Origin: Thermocladium sp. UBA166
GTDB taxonomy: Archaea; Thermoproteota; Thermoprotei; Thermoproteales; Thermocladiaceae
Assembly: GCA_002508315.1 (NCBI GenBank)
Contig: DAHE01000047.1
Location: 1-14,316, forward strand
Direction: 5' to 3'
DNA: 14,316 nucleotides
Every line of letters starts with the position of its first letter. The stretch's first letter is position 1. The notes beneath the pieces are model-generated. The model worked only from the letters and a program-made list of their open reading frames with translations. It searched no databases and was not told the origin of the DNA. The position numbers and the translations under genes are program-made. Of this stretch, positions 14,298 to 14,316 are shown piece after piece.

Positions 14298-14309
14298 GCA
14301 TATATAAGC
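14298..14309 (+). promoter_or_regulatory. Strong TATA box for a gene beyond the right edge
   Basis: GCATATATAAGC lies 7 bp before the end of the window. Using the 25-27 bp spacing seen elsewhere here, transcription would start about 13-15 bp past the edge. On the opposite strand no start codon is found at the right distance, so the plus direction is favoured. Confidence 0.6.
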
Positions 14310-14316
14310 ATTGCTG

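Overview
The window looks like chromosomal DNA of a hyperthermophilic or thermoacidophilic crenarchaeon, perhaps of the Thermoproteales; this rank is a guess from gene style, not from a marker gene. The supporting signs are archaeal TATA boxes lying 24-27 bp upstream of start codons (leaderless transcription), frequent GTG starts, an archaeal CDKAL1-type tRNA methylthiotransferase, a CPSF-like beta-CASP nuclease, and a secreted Thr-rich protein with many N-glycosylation sequons. I found no rRNA, tRNA, CRISPR array or intact transposase.

Layout. (1) Positions 3-4617 hold a tightly packed plus-strand operon of the MoxR AAA+ type: a DUF4129-like membrane-anchored protein (cut by the left edge), a polytopic membrane protein, the MoxR ATPase, a DUF58 protein and a second membrane protein. 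They probably form a membrane-associated chaperone or assembly module. (2) Positions 4618-4943 are non-coding, between convergent genes. They hold two GC-rich hairpins, one with a run of ten C in its loop, and a hairpin that resembles the right end of IS200/IS605-family elements, but no transposase gene. (3) Two minus-strand genes follow: a GNAT acetyltransferase (4944-5489) of lower GC than its neighbours, and a radical-SAM tRNA methylthiotransferase (5565-6836). The second gene is divergent from a beta-CASP metallo-hydrolase (6888-8150), and one near-palindromic TATA box sits at the centre of the 51-bp gap between them. (4) Positions 8247-11357 encode a two-gene McrBC-like type IV restriction module. 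The first protein joins an unusual N-terminal region, possibly a PUA/EVE/YTH-type modified-base reader, to a McrB-type AAA+ GTPase. The second has a C-terminal PD-(D/E)xK nuclease. Base composition changes sharply inside the first gene. (5) Positions 11512-12969 encode a glycoprotein-like surface protein. (6) Positions 13028-13527 hold two small overlapping genes of unknown function, the first only 56 codons long. (7) Positions 13674-14129 encode a BCP/PrxQ peroxiredoxin with one cysteine. The window ends in a strong TATA box for a gene just outside it.

The most promising items are the McrBC-like pair with its divergent reader region, the orphan IS605-like end with neighbouring hairpins, the shared bidirectional TATA box, and the unannotated 56-aa/110-aa gene pair.
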